Positions 9,841 to 20,086 of a stretch of DNA of 64,000 nucleotides are shown here, one piece after another (within the stretch, counting starts at the first letter, position 1; every line of letters begins with the position of its first letter). The position numbers and the translations under genes were made by a program. The notes below the pieces were generated by a model. The model worked only from the letters and a program-made list of their open reading frames with translations, had not been told where the DNA came from and made no database searches. The stretch is taken from positions 1-64,000 of the forward strand of contig JAACFO010000001.1 in the NCBI GenBank assembly GCA_009937425.1. Reading direction: 5' to 3'. The DNA comes from Gammaproteobacteria bacterium. GTDB taxonomy: Bacteria > Pseudomonadota > Gammaproteobacteria > HK1.

Positions 9841-11202
9841 CTACTGAATGGGAGCCATCAGGCGCGCGACCCCGACGCCGAACTTGAACCACACGGATTG
9901 CGCGTCCAACTCCTCCTGTTCGACCAGGCGCGCATTGTCGAAATCTTGCTCTAACATGGTCTTCACGCGTGCACCGAATTCCTCATCCACGACCAATAGT
10001 GTGATTTCGAAATTCAACCGAAAGGAACGATTGTCCAGGTTCGCCGTTCCCACCGCCGAGACGTCATCGTCTACCAACATCACTTTCTCGTGCAGAAATC
10101 CCGGCTGGTAGCGGAAAAGCCTGACTCCATAAGGTCTAGTTTCGCTGTAATAGGAAAATGACGAAAGCCACACAAGAACGTGGTCGGCCCTTTCCGGTAA
10201 TAGAATGCGAACGTCCACGCCACGCAAGGCAGCGATCTGCAGCGCCGCGACAACTTTGGGATCGGGCACGAAGTAGGGAGACGCAATCCAAACGCGGTGC
10301 TTTGCCGAATGGATGGCGTGCAGGAAGAAAAGTCCGCAGGTTTCCAGATCGTCGGCCGGGCCCGAGGGAATAACCAGAACGTTCTTGTCACCACTGTGCG
10401 ATCGTTTCGGAGACCAGTTGACATCCGGCACCTCATGGGTCGCCCAGTACCAATCCTCGATGAATGCGAACTGCACCGCCTGAACGCAGGGACCTCGAAC
10501 GCAAATGTACGTGTCGCGCCACGGGCCGAATTCCTTACCACGGCCCATGTACTCGTCGCCAACATTCAATCCGCCGGTAAAAGCGGCTCGCCCGTCTACG
10601 ATTACCACCTTGCGATGATTACGGAAGTTGAGCTGGAACCGATTGCGAATACCCTTTGTCGTGTTAAAGGGGCTTACGTGGACGCCGGCGTCTGTTAGCT
10701 CCCTCAGATAACTGCCCGGTAGCCGAATGCAACCGATTTCATCGTAGAGAAGGTGAACGCGAACACCCAGCCTTGCTTTCTTAACCAATGCGGCCTGAAA
10801 TTCGCGGCCCAGTTCGTCGTCCTTGATGATGAAGAACTGCACCAGCACGTAGTCCTGCGCGGACTCGATAGCTTCGAATATGGCGTCGAATGTCTGCTTG
10901 CCATCGACAAGCAGATCCGCGTCGTTGTAGCGGGTGAACGGCATGGCAGCCAGCTCCTCCATGACCCGGAAGTTCATATGACCTTCCTTGAGATGGACCA
11001 CGAAATTCGGCAACTCCGGAACGACCCGGTCGATTATCGGCTGCATGTCTTTGTTCTCTGTGCGCCGTGCGTCGATGTAACCGTGATACTTGGTGCGCCC
11101 GAAAACCCAGTACAACGGAACGGCCACATAGGGGAAGGTGAGCAGGCTCACGATCCAGGCAATGGAACCCTGGGAAGTACGAACCGTCATCACCGCATCC
11201 AC
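9841..11202 (-). CDS. cls: Cardiolipin synthase (PLD family)
   Basis: Two HKD motifs: NHRKVVIVDGRAAFTGGLN and HEKVMLVDDDVSAVGTANLDNRSF; exact start uncertain. Confidence 0.92.
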   Translation of the reverse strand: MDAVMTVRTSQGSIAWIVSLLTFPYVAVPLYWVFGRTKYHGYIDARRTENKDMQPIIDRVVPELPNFVVHLKEGHMNFRVMEELAAMPFTRYNDADLLVDGKQTFDAIFEAIESAQDYVLVQFFIIKDDELGREFQAALVKKARLGVRVHLLYDEIGCIRLPGSYLRELTDAGVHVSPFNTTKGIRNRFQLNFRNHRKVVIVDGRAAFTGGLNVGDEYMGRGKEFGPWRDTYICVRGPCVQAVQFAFIEDWYWATHEVPDVNWSPKRSHSGDKNVLVIPSGPADDLETCGLFFLHAIHSAKHRVWIASPYFVPDPKVVAALQIAALRGVDVRILLPERADHVLVWLSSFSYYSETRPYGVRLFRYQPGFLHEKVMLVDDDVSAVGTANLDNRSFRLNFEITLLVVDEEFGARVKTMLEQDFDNARLVEQEELDAQSVWFKFGVGVARLMAPIQ

Positions 11203-11273
11203 GGCGAAAACTATGCCGGAGACATAGAAAAAACCTGCGACGGCAACACCGAGAATTATCCACTCTTCGCTGA

Positions 11274-12173
11274 TTACTTTTCTCCCTTTGGCGGCTGACG
11301 CTTCACGGCCAGCATCATCTGCAGACCAACGAGAATGAGCACCATGCTGACAATCATTATGAGGGTTATCGGCTGTTGGAAAAACAGCAATGCCAACACG
11401 GCGACGATGAGTGGAATGACACTGTAAACGAAACTTGATGTGCGTGTAGGCCCGATCTCTCGAATGCTCAGGTTATATAAGAGATAGCCGAGTCCCGATC
11501 CGCAGATCCCCATATAGATCACCGACAGCAAAGAGGCGCGGGATATCTTCTGAATTTCGCCGAGCGGTGCTTCCTGCGGTGCAAGGAACAGTAACATCAG
11601 AACTCCGAACAGGGTCGCGTAGAACGTCAGAGTAAAGCCGGAATACCTGTCAAGCATGGTTCTGATCAGGAGCGCGTATACCACCCAACAGACGACCGAC
11701 AAAAGCATCAGCAGGTCACCCTTGTTGAACCGAAAGGCCAGGATGGTGTCGATATCTCCCCTGGAGAGCAGGATCAGCACCCCGAGAAAGGCGACGAGGA
11801 CGCCTGCATAGTTGCCGCGACTGAGTCGCTCCTTAATCACGATAGCCGCCGCGACACTCGTCAGAACGGGGCTCAGCGCATTGATGATGGCGGTATTCGC
11901 CACTTCCGTGTAGCGCAGACTCAGGAAGAAGAAATAGTGGTAACCGACAATCCCGAATAAACCCAATAGCAGCGCCGGAACGATGTCACGCCTGCGCAGA
12001 TCCAGGGCGCTGCCCTTGTAGTGCAGCAGCAGGCTGCTCAAGAACAGCAGGGCAATGAAATAACGCAGTAGCGTGGTTGTTAGCGGGCCAAGATCAAGCG
12101 TCGTATACTTGCCGGCAATGTAGCTGCCGGAGAACAACGCGCTGGTCATGAGCGGAAGCAGGACTCTATTCAT
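11274..12173 (-). CDS. EamA/DMT family transporter
   Basis: Ten hydrophobic segments in two repeats; EamA-like motifs. Confidence 0.88.
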   Translation of the reverse strand: MNRVLLPLMTSALFSGSYIAGKYTTLDLGPLTTTLLRYFIALLFLSSLLLHYKGSALDLRRRDIVPALLLGLFGIVGYHYFFFLSLRYTEVANTAIINALSPVLTSVAAAIVIKERLSRGNYAGVLVAFLGVLILLSRGDIDTILAFRFNKGDLLMLLSVVCWVVYALLIRTMLDRYSGFTLTFYATLFGVLMLLFLAPQEAPLGEIQKISRASLLSVIYMGICGSGLGYLLYNLSIREIGPTRTSSFVYSVIPLIVAVLALLFFQQPITLIMIVSMVLILVGLQMMLAVKRQPPKGEK

Positions 12174-12229
12174 AGACGCGGCGCGCTCGCGGCAGATTAC
12201 CCGAGAGGATGGGCCAGAGGATAGCCATT

Positions 12230-13627
12230 ATGGCAGAGGTTAGCGTTAGCAAACTGCTCGCCGGTGGAGTGCCGGTGGGTAGCGACGTGACACTGAAGGG
12301 CTGGGTGCGAACGCGCCGGGATTCCAAGCAGGGCTTTTCGTTCATCAACTTGCATGACGGCTCCTGCTTCGACGCCATCCAGGTAGTCGCCGATAAGTCG
12401 ATACCCGGCTACGAGGATGCGATCCTGCACCTGACCGCAGGTTGCGCCATCGTTGCCAGTGGCGAGCTGGTGCAATCCAAAGGGCGCGGCCAGAGTGTCG
12501 AGGTACAAGCGAGCAGCATCGAGGTGCTCGGTTGGGTCGACGACCCGGATACCTATCCCGTGTCCGCCAAGCGGCACACCTTCGAGCATTTACGCGAAGT
12601 TGCCCATCTGCGGCCTCGGACAAATACCATTGGAGCCATCGCCCGCTTGCGCCACAGTCTCGCCCAGGCGATACACCGTTATTTGAGCGACAACGGCTTC
12701 GTATGGATCCACACGCCCATCATTACCGCCAGCGACTGCGAGGGCGCCGGGGAACTGTTCCGGGTCAGCACGCTGGATTTTGCCAATATTCCCAGGGACG
12801 ACCAGAACAACCCGGATTTTTCCGCCGACTTCTTCGGCAGGGAAGCGTTTTTGACCGTGTCCGGACAGCTCAACGTCGAGTGCTATTGTCTCGCGCTTTC
12901 CAAAGTGTACACCTTTGGTCCGACCTTCAGAGCTGAGAATTCCAACACCAGCCGCCACCTGGCCGAGTTCTGGATGGTCGAGCCCGAAATCGCATTCGCG
13001 GATCTGGACGACAACGCCGACCTGGCGGAATCCATTCTGAAGAACGTCATAAAAGACGTTCTTGAAGAACGCGGCGACGACATTGCATTTTTTGCCGAGC
13101 GCATCGACAAGACCGTGATATCGCGGCTCGAAGGATTGGTGCAGTCGGAATTTGCGCGTATGGACTACAGTGAAGCCATCGACATTCTCAGTCGCGCCAA
13201 CAAGAATTTCGAATTTCCCGTCGAGTGGGGACTGGACCTGCAGTCAGAACACGAGCGCTATCTCGCCGAGGAGCACGTGGGACGACCCGTGGTGGTCATG
13301 AACTACCCGGAGGAGATCAAGGCCTTCTACATGCGCCGCAATGACGACGGCAAAACCGTCGCCGCCATGGATGTACTGGTCCCCGGCGCCGGCGAAATTA
13401 TTGGCGGCAGTCAACGCGAGGAACGCCTCGAGGTGCTGGACAAACAACTGAAAAAGATGGGCCTGAGCGAGCAACTGTGGTGGTACCGGGATCTGCGCCG
13501 TTACGGCACTGTACCCCATGCGGGTTTTGGATTGGGCTTCGAACGGCTGCTCTACTACATCACCGGCATGGCGAACGTCCGGGATTTGATCCCATTTCCG
13601 AGAACGCCGAAGAGCGCGCCATTTTAG
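12230..13627 (+). CDS. asnS: Asparaginyl-tRNA synthetase
   Basis: Class II aa[78 protein letters not shown]. Confidence 0.96.
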   Translation: MAEVSVSKLLAGGVPVGSDVTLKGWVRTRRDSKQGFSFINLHDGSCFDAIQVVADKSIPGYEDAILHLTAGCAIVASGELVQSKGRGQSVEVQASSIEVLGWVDDPDTYPVSAKRHTFEHLREVAHLRPRTNTIGAIARLRHSLAQAIHRYLSDNGFVWIHTPIITASDCEGAGELFRVSTLDFANIPRDDQNNPDFSADFFGREAFLTVSGQLNVECYCLALSKVYTFGPTFRAENSNTSRHLAEFWMVEPEIAFADLDDNADLAESILKNVIKDVLEERGDDIAFFAERIDKTVISRLEGLVQSEFARMDYSEAIDILSRANKNFEFPVEWGLDLQSEHERYLAEEHVGRPVVVMNYPEEIKAFYMRRNDDGKTVAAMDVLVPGAGEIIGGSQREERLEVLDKQLKKMGLSEQLWWYRDLRRYGTVPHAGFGLGFERLLYYITGMANVRDLIPFPRTPKSAPF

Positions 13628-13631
13628 ACGT

Positions 13632-14867
13632 TTAGTTTTGCATCAACCGGCGCCTCAGCAGGTTCACGGCGCTGATAACCGCATATTGACGAATCCGCTG
13701 GCGATCGCCAGGCAGCTGCACCCGCTGCGCTTCGCTGACACCGTCCATGGCGAGTCCCAGAAAGACCGTGCCCACGGGCTGGCCTTCCTGTTCGGCCGGT
13801 CCCGCCACTCCCGTCGTGGCCAGGGCAACGTCCGCACGCAGTGCCCGGCGCGCGCCTTCGGCCATGGCCTTGGCGGCGTTTGCCGACACCACCGGCCCCT
13901 GCGGGACTCCCAGCAGTGAAAACTTCACGTCACTCGCGTAGGAAACGATACCGCCGCGGAACACGTCACTGGCGCCAGGTACCGAGGTGAAGCGCGCACC
14001 CATCAGTCCTCCCGTGAGCGATTCCGCCACGCCGAGGCTGAGCCCGCGTTCCCGCAACATGTCGATGACGACGGACTCCATGCTGTCGTCGTCGACGCCG
14101 AAGACCAGATCTCCGATTATCCCTCTAAGACGTGCTTCCTCATCGGCAAGAATCGATTCGGCTTCCTGCGCGCTGCCGGCCTTGGCCGTGATGCGTACCT
14201 TGATGCCCTCGATACCGCTCGCTTGAAAGGCCAAGGTCGGATTGCCCAGCACGTCGAGCTCATCGATGCGCCCGGCAAGCATCTCGGCCAGCCCTGACTC
14301 CGAGTGCCCCCAGGTGCGCAGCACCCGGCTTCTGATCACCGCCGCAAGACCGGCGCGCTTCTGCAGGTCCGGAATAACCGTGCCAATCAGCATTTCGCGC
14401 ATCTCATGGGGAACACCGGGAACCGCGTACAAGACCTTGCCGTTCACCGGGCACAGGAGCCCCGGAGCGGTGCCCGGCATCTGAGGAATGACCGTTGCCC
14501 CTTCCGGGACATCTGCCTGGCGCAGGTTATTGTCGGACATCTCCCGACCCCTGGCGGTGAACATGGCGCGGATGCGATCGCCGATCTCCGGGTGGCGCAC
14601 CAGTACCACGCCCATGACCTCGGCGATGGCCTCACGGGTAATGTCGTCCTGGGTGGGCCCCAGGCCGCCACACAGGATCACGGCGTCGCTGCGTTCCAGG
14701 CCGAGGCGGATGCTCGATACCATGCGCTCGAAATTGTCGCCGACCTTGGTCTGAAAGTGAGAGTCGATGCCGGCCAGCGCCAGATGCTCACCCATCCACG
14801 ACGAATTGGTGTCGACAATCTGACCGAGCAACAGCTCGGTACCAACCGCGATTACTTCGCAACGCAT
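13632..14867 (-). CDS. cinA: CinA family protein (competence/damage-inducible, nicotinamide-nucleotide amidase domain)
   Basis: EVIAVGTELLLGQIVDTNS, CGGLGPTQDDITREAIAE, GVAESLTGGLMGARFTSVPGASDVFRGGIVSYASDVK. Confidence 0.94.
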   Translation of the reverse strand: MRCEVIAVGTELLLGQIVDTNSSWMGEHLALAGIDSHFQTKVGDNFERMVSSIRLGLERSDAVILCGGLGPTQDDITREAIAEVMGVVLVRHPEIGDRIRAMFTARGREMSDNNLRQADVPEGATVIPQMPGTAPGLLCPVNGKVLYAVPGVPHEMREMLIGTVIPDLQKRAGLAAVIRSRVLRTWGHSESGLAEMLAGRIDELDVLGNPTLAFQASGIEGIKVRITAKAGSAQEAESILADEEARLRGIIGDLVFGVDDDSMESVVIDMLRERGLSLGVAESLTGGLMGARFTSVPGASDVFRGGIVSYASDVKFSLLGVPQGPVVSANAAKAMAEGARRALRADVALATTGVAGPAEQEGQPVGTVFLGLAMDGVSEAQRVQLPGDRQRIRQYAVISAVNLLRRRLMQN

Positions 14868-15720
14868 TCGTTTTTCCACTGTTCGCCGTCGTCATGATAA
14901 CCCGGGAAGGCTTTGCTCCCTGCTGAAAACCCATGGCCTCGTGGGCGTAGGGTTCGCCCATGAACATACCCGATTCGGATGAGAACGCGAGCCGCTCGGG
15001 AAGTGACACCGAGATCCAGGCTACCGCCTTGCCAAATGAGGAAAGCACCGGCTCCAGAGCCTCGAGATTCGGCAATGCAAAGGCGCTTATGTCGGCGCGA
15101 AGGTTCATCTCGGGGGAGTTGCGATGAACCTTTTCGGTAACGCTCAGAACGACGTTTGATTGCAACGGGTGGCTGCCTTGCGGGGGAATCTCGAATTCGC
15201 CCTGGCTGTCGAAATCCGTCAGCGCGGCGGCGCCGAACCCCCGGTGAAACAGACGAACTCTTGCTCGATTGTCGCCAGGTGCGCTATTGACCGAAGAGCT
15301 ACGCAGGGTCGCGTGAATCCGCGACTCGCCGAAGCCCGCAAACTTGTACGCCACGCACAAACGCACGGTAACGGAAACAAGGCCGCTCCAATCGCCTGTA
15401 ATGGTCAATCGATCCATGAGCAATGCCCCGGCTTCTCCACCGTTGGAACCCACGCCGCGGATCTGCCCGCCGGCAGCGCTGGCGATCAGTAACCCCCGCG
15501 CAAGGCTGGCCGTGGCCCGCGTATGGCCGAGTAAAAGGTGCTCGTTGTCATCGTCGAGAACACTGGACTCCTGACAACTCACCTTGCCGTCGGTCATGGA
15601 GAACTCCTGGACGCCCCGGCAGTTCGCCCTCACGAATGCCGCTTCCACCACCGCAGGCAGGGTGCCGAGCACGTGCAGCACCGCAAGCAGCAAACTTATT
15701 CTCACCCCCGTCACCGTGAC
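14788..15720 (-). CDS. Hypothetical secreted protein
   Basis: Hydrophobic N-terminus VRISLLLAVLHVLGTLPAVVEA; no family recognised; start approximate. Confidence 0.55.
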   Translation of the reverse strand, partial: VTVTGVRISLLLAVLHVLGTLPAVVEAAFVRANCRGVQEFSMTDGKVSCQESSVLDDDNEHLLLGHTRATASLARGLLIASAAGGQIRGVGSNGGEAGALLMDRLTITGDWSGLVSVTVRLCVAYKFAGFGESRIHATLRSSSVNSAPGDNRARVRLFHRGFGAAALTDFDSQGEFEIPPQGSHPLQSNVVLSVTEKVHRNSPEMNLRADISAFALPNLEALEPVLSSFGKAVAWISVSLPERLAFSSESGMFMGEPYAHEAMGFQQGAKPSRVIMTTANSGKTNALRSNRGWYRAVARSDCRHQFVVDG

Positions 15721-17003
15721 CCCCGCCCACCGAGGGCCGACGCGCCCGCGAACCGCGCCCGCTCGCCAAGTGCGGCCTCGACACGCAAGACTTCGTTCCA
15801 CTTGGCCATGCGCTCGGAACGTGCGAAGGAACCGACTTTGAGCTGGGGTGCGCCCCAGCCGATGGCCAGATGCACGATGGTCGTGTCCTCTGTTTCACCG
15901 GAGCGTGCAGAGACAATGGCGTCCCAGCCCGCATCACGGGAAGCGTCGAGAGCCTGCCGGGCTTCGCTGAGCGTGCCCGCCTGATTGGGCTTGATGAGCA
16001 CGGCGTTGCAGGCACCGATAGCGGCAGCGTGTTCGACCCGCGCCGCGCTTGTCACCAGATAATCGTCACCAACGATCTGTAGGCGCTTACCAAAGCGCGC
16101 GGTGAAAGCCCGCAGGCCCTCCTCGTCGTCCTCGGCCAACGGGTCCTCCACGGAGACGATGGGATAGCGCCCGATCCAGGCGCCAAGGCGCTCGATGAAA
16201 CCGTCGCTGTCGAGTTCATCACCGTCCAGGGAAAGCTTGTAGCGTCCCCGTTGGCCAAACTCCGAGGCGGCGATGTCGAGAGCAATGGCGACCTGATCCA
16301 CGGGCTTCAGCCCCGCTGCTTCTATGGCTTTCGACAAATACTCCAGAGCCTCTTCGTTACTGGAAAACTCCGGCCAATAGCCACCCTCATCTGCGACCCC
16401 CCGTAACCTCCCCTGGGCCTCCAGCAACTGCCCGGCGGCGGCATACACTTCGGCGGTCCACACCAAAGCCTGATCGAATGACTCGGCACCCGGCGCAACG
16501 ATCATGAAATCCTGCACGTCCACACGACCGCCGGCGTGGGCACCGCCGCCAAATATCTGAATCTCCGGCAGCGGCAAGACCACATCCCCATCGCCCGCCA
16601 GATGCCGCCACAGTGGCACACGGTTAGCGGCCGCCGCGGCGTGGGCGCTGGCCATGGAAACAGCGACGGTGGCGTTGGCCCCCAGGCGGCCTTTGTTCTC
16701 GGTGCCGTCGAGGCGGCAAAGAAGTGCGTCCACGGCCACCTGATCAACCGCATCCATGTGCCGCAAAGCATCCGCGATCTCAACGCGAATATTGGCCAGG
16801 GCGCGCTGCACATCGCGGCCCCCGAGGGCATCCCCGCCGTCGCGAAGGTCCACGGCCTCGCCGCTGCCGGTGGAAGCGCCGGCGGGGGCGATGGCGCGCC
16901 CGCAGCTGCCGTCGCGCAAGATCACCTGGGCCTCTACCGTGGGCCGGCCACGGGAATCCCAGACACGCATGGCCGACACGTCGTTAATGCGAGTATCGCT
17001 CAT
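15711..17003 (-). CDS. Enolase-family protein (divergent paralogue)
   Basis: DSRGRPTVE, GASTGSGEA, GANATVAVSMA, GGAHAGG, SVEDPLAEDD, GDDYLVT, LIKPNQAGT, SARSGETEDT, VGSFARSERMAKWNEVLR. Confidence 0.92.
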   Translation of the reverse strand: MSDTRINDVSAMRVWDSRGRPTVEAQVILRDGSCGRAIAPAGASTGSGEAVDLRDGGDALGGRDVQRALANIRVEIADALRHMDAVDQVAVDALLCRLDGTENKGRLGANATVAVSMASAHAAAAANRVPLWRHLAGDGDVVLPLPEIQIFGGGAHAGGRVDVQDFMIVAPGAESFDQALVWTAEVYAAAGQLLEAQGRLRGVADEGGYWPEFSSNEEALEYLSKAIEAAGLKPVDQVAIALDIAASEFGQRGRYKLSLDGDELDSDGFIERLGAWIGRYPIVSVEDPLAEDDEEGLRAFTARFGKRLQIVGDDYLVTSAARVEHAAAIGACNAVLIKPNQAGTLSEARQALDASRDAGWDAIVSARSGETEDTTIVHLAIGWGAPQLKVGSFARSERMAKWNEVLRVEAALGERARFAGASALGGRGSR

Positions 17004-17010
17004 GACTGGC

Positions 17011-18003
17011 TCATGACTGGATCTCCGACGACCACAGGGACGCTACCTCGTCGAGACGTGCGGCGGGGTGGTGCAACAGACGTGCCGCCACACGGCGTAC
17101 CTTCTCCATGTCGCCTTCGTCGGTCAAGTACTCCACCGGTGATTTACCGTCGACCCGGGCGAGCAACAGGCCCGGTAACAAGCGCGCAGTGCGCGCTTCG
17201 AACTCCCGCGGGTCCTCCCAGTCGACACGCCCCAGGTGTGCACTCGCCAGAGCCTGAAAGCAAGCGAGTAATGCGCCGCTGGCGGGCGGCACCCAGAGAC
17301 ATTTGAGCAGCAAATGATTGAGGCAGAAGGCCAGGTCGAAAGCAGGATCCCCGTACCACGCGCACTCTGCATCCAGAAACACGGGTCCCGCCGGCCCTAT
17401 CAACAAATTCTTGGGGCTCACGTCGCCGTGCACCAGCGCGCGTTTCTGCCCGGCGGTAGTCTCCACAAGAGACTCCAACGCATTTGCCAGCTGCGGATGC
17501 ACCCGGGCAGTGGCGAGCAGATAGGGCTCGAGGCGAATGGCGAAAAAAGTCTCGTCGGTGGCAAAGCACGAAGCCACCGTTGCATCCCCTGCCGTGGCAA
17601 CGTGGATACGCGCGAGCCGCTCACCCACCTGGGCGGCGATCGCCGGGTCGACGATGGCGTCGCGCAGTTGCTGCTTCCACAGTGGGAAATCCGCCGGGTC
17701 CAGGTAACGCATCACGAACATACCTGACTCGTCGTCAGCCCCGAGTATCTCCGGTACCGCCTCGGGTACGATGCGCGACGCGCAACGCATCCATTGCAAC
17801 TCGTAGCGGTTGCGCTCCACCGGCGCATACCATTCCGCGCTCACCCGTAATCGCGGCAGGGCGCGCTTGATGCACGCGGGTCCACTGGCAAGATCGATCC
17901 GCCAGATGTCGGAGCTGACACCACCGGGAAGGGCTTCCAGGGCCGGGCACTGCCCGGAGTCGAGCAAGCCCATGCGTCGCAGAGCACGTGTGACCTCATC
18001 CAT
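17011..18003 (-). CDS. Aminoglycoside-phosphotransferase/choline-kinase fold kinase
   Basis: LVHGDVSPKNLLIG catalytic loop and VFLDAECAWYGDPAFDLAFCLNHLLLK. Confidence 0.85.
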   Translation of the reverse strand: MDEVTRALRRMGLLDSGQCPALEALPGGVSSDIWRIDLASGPACIKRALPRLRVSAEWYAPVERNRYELQWMRCASRIVPEAVPEILGADDESGMFVMRYLDPADFPLWKQQLRDAIVDPAIAAQVGERLARIHVATAGDATVASCFATDETFFAIRLEPYLLATARVHPQLANALESLVETTAGQKRALVHGDVSPKNLLIGPAGPVFLDAECAWYGDPAFDLAFCLNHLLLKCLWVPPASGALLACFQALASAHLGRVDWEDPREFEARTARLLPGLLLARVDGKSPVEYLTDEGDMEKVRRVAARLLHHPAARLDEVASLWSSEIQS

Positions 18004-18031
18004 CAGGTGACGAGAGTTTCGAATTGGATAT

Positions 18032-19045
18032 TCATAATACGCGATGCAGGAGATCCGCCCCGTCACGCAGGCGCCGGCAATTTTCCATTGCCACGGCCAA
18101 ACTCCTGTCCAGAGTTTCCGGCGTCAACCAGGCGACATGGGGTTGCAGCACGACATTGTCCATTTCAAAAAAAGCCAGATCGCCGGGAACCGGTTCCTGA
18201 TCGTAGACATCGAGCCCCGCGGCTCGCAGCTGTCCGCAACGCAATGCGTCTACCAGGGCATCTTGATCCACCAAACCACCACGTGCGGTATTGATGAACA
18301 ACGCGCCGCGTTTCATGCGCGCCAATGCCGCGGCATCGATAAGGCGCACCGTCGCGGCCACGAGCGGCAGGTGCAGGGAGACGATATCGGATTGCGCCAG
18401 AAGCTCCGGCAGCTCACGCCACTCGCCCACGGCGTCTGCTTTGGGCGCGGTTGCCGTGTAGAGCACGCGGGCGCCCAGTGCGACCAATACCGGGGCCAGC
18501 ATCGTCGGAACGGCACCGTAACCCACCAGGCCGATGGTCCGGCCGCCGATCTCTCCCACCTGGTCGAACAGGGCCGGGTCCAGCCGCCAACCGTCCCCGG
18601 CACGGGTTGCGGCATCGAGGCCGCGGGCGTGGCGCAGAGTGGTCAGCATGAGCATCAGCGTCGCTTCGGCCACGGCACGGCTGTTGGTTCCCGGCATGTT
18701 GCACACCTGGATGGCGCGCCGGCGGGCGTGCTCGAGATCGATGGTATTAACGCCCACACCAATTTTCTGAATAAGCTGCAGGCCGGGGGCAGCGTCCATC
18801 ACCCCGGCGGTCACGGGCTTGAGCACATGCAACAATACATCGGCGTTTTCCAGCAACCGGTAGAGCTGTGCATCGTCGGACTCGGGGCAGGCGCGGATAT
18901 CCAGCCACGCTGGAGCCAGAGCCGCCAACCTGGCGCTCAGGCTCTGACTGCAGGCATAGTGGAATATCGCACGCATGTCGGCCGCAACTCTCCGTTCAGG
19001 CACCGCCGCAATGATCAATAATCCACGGGTGCCACCAACACCCAT
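18032..19045 (-). CDS. D-isomer 2-hydroxyacid dehydrogenase family protein
   Basis: GLVGYGAVPTMLAPVLVALGARVL, NTARGGLVDQDALVDAL, AAGLDVYDQEPVP, LQPHVAWLT; ATG at 19045. Confidence 0.9.
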   Translation of the reverse strand: MGVGGTRGLLIIAAVPERRVAADMRAIFHYACSQSLSARLAALAPAWLDIRACPESDDAQLYRLLENADVLLHVLKPVTAGVMDAAPGLQLIQKIGVGVNTIDLEHARRRAIQVCNMPGTNSRAVAEATLMLMLTTLRHARGLDAATRAGDGWRLDPALFDQVGEIGGRTIGLVGYGAVPTMLAPVLVALGARVLYTATAPKADAVGEWRELPELLAQSDIVSLHLPLVAATVRLIDAAALARMKRGALFINTARGGLVDQDALVDALRCGQLRAAGLDVYDQEPVPGDLAFFEMDNVVLQPHVAWLTPETLDRSLAVAMENCRRLRDGADLLHRVL

Positions 19046-19120
19046 GGTAAGACCAAGTCGGATGCCGCACAAAAGCGTGACACTGCATTTCAGGACGCCG
19101 AATCCGGCCCGCATGCACCG

Positions 19121-20086
19121 GTGAGCGAGCACCGCCGAATTCTGCTGCACTACGATCGCCCGGAGCTTCTCCGGGACCTGATCGCCGCTCGCTTCCCGCA
19201 AGTGGAGCTACGCTGCTGTAGCAGCTATGGGGAACTCGCCGGCGCCCTGGCGGATTTTGCCCCCCAGGTCCTTTTCTGCGTCAAGTTCGAGGACCAACCT
19301 TATCCCCGGGACGCGATCATGGCCTGCCCCTCCATCGAGTGGGTTAGTAACGGCGGCGCCGGCATGGACCATTTGCTCCCCTGGAATCCCAATCGCCTGA
19401 CCGTCACTAACGCATCGGGGGTCGCCAGCCGCATGATGGCCGAGTACGTGATCGGTGGCATGCTCGCCCTCAGCATTGGTCTGCCGAACTTCATACGGCG
19501 CCAGATGCAACACCGCTGGCAGTTCGAACGGGTTGCAGGCATCGCCGGAAAGACCGTCGCCATCGTCGGACTCGGCCGCACGGGCCGAGCGGTCGCCGGG
19601 CTCGCCAGCGCCCTGGACATGCGCGTGATCGGTACCCGGGCCCACCCCGCGGCAACCCCCAATGTGGACAGGGTGTACCCGGCGACTCAGCTCCACGAGG
19701 CTTTGGGTGAAGGCGATTTTGTGGTCGTCACGGCGCCGCTGCTGGGGTCTACCCGGCATCTCATCGGAACCAGCGCCATCGCCGCCATGAAAGCCGGCGC
19801 CTGTGTGATCGATGTCTCCCGGGGTGGCGTCGTCGATCAGGCGGCGCTTGCCCATGGCCTGCAAAGCCACAAACTGGGCGGCGCGGTACTGGACGTCTTC
19901 GAACGCGAGCCCCTGGCCGCCGACAGTGCCTTGTGGGATATGCACAACGTCATCATCACGCCCCATTGCTCCAGCGTCTACGAAGGATGGGAGCGGCGGG
20001 CCGCACAGATGTTCTGTGACAACCTGGAATGCTGGCTCGCCGGCAAACCCTTGAGTAACGTCGTCGATCCGGTACGGGGCTACTAG
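19121..20086 (+). CDS. D-2-hydroxyacid dehydrogenase
   Basis: VAIVGLGRTGRAVAGLA, DVSRGGVVDQAALAHGL, AVLDVFEREPLAADSALWDMHNVIITPHCSS; GTG start. Confidence 0.91.
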   Translation: MSEHRRILLHYDRPELLRDLIAARFPQVELRCCSSYGELAGALADFAPQVLFCVKFEDQPYPRDAIMACPSIEWVSNGGAGMDHLLPWNPNRLTVTNASGVASRMMAEYVIGGMLALSIGLPNFIRRQMQHRWQFERVAGIAGKTVAIVGLGRTGRAVAGLASALDMRVIGTRAHPAATPNVDRVYPATQLHEALGEGDFVVVTAPLLGSTRHLIGTSAIAAMKAGACVIDVSRGGVVDQAALAHGLQSHKLGGAVLDVFEREPLAADSALWDMHNVIITPHCSSVYEGWERRAAQMFCDNLECWLAGKPLSNVVDPVRGY

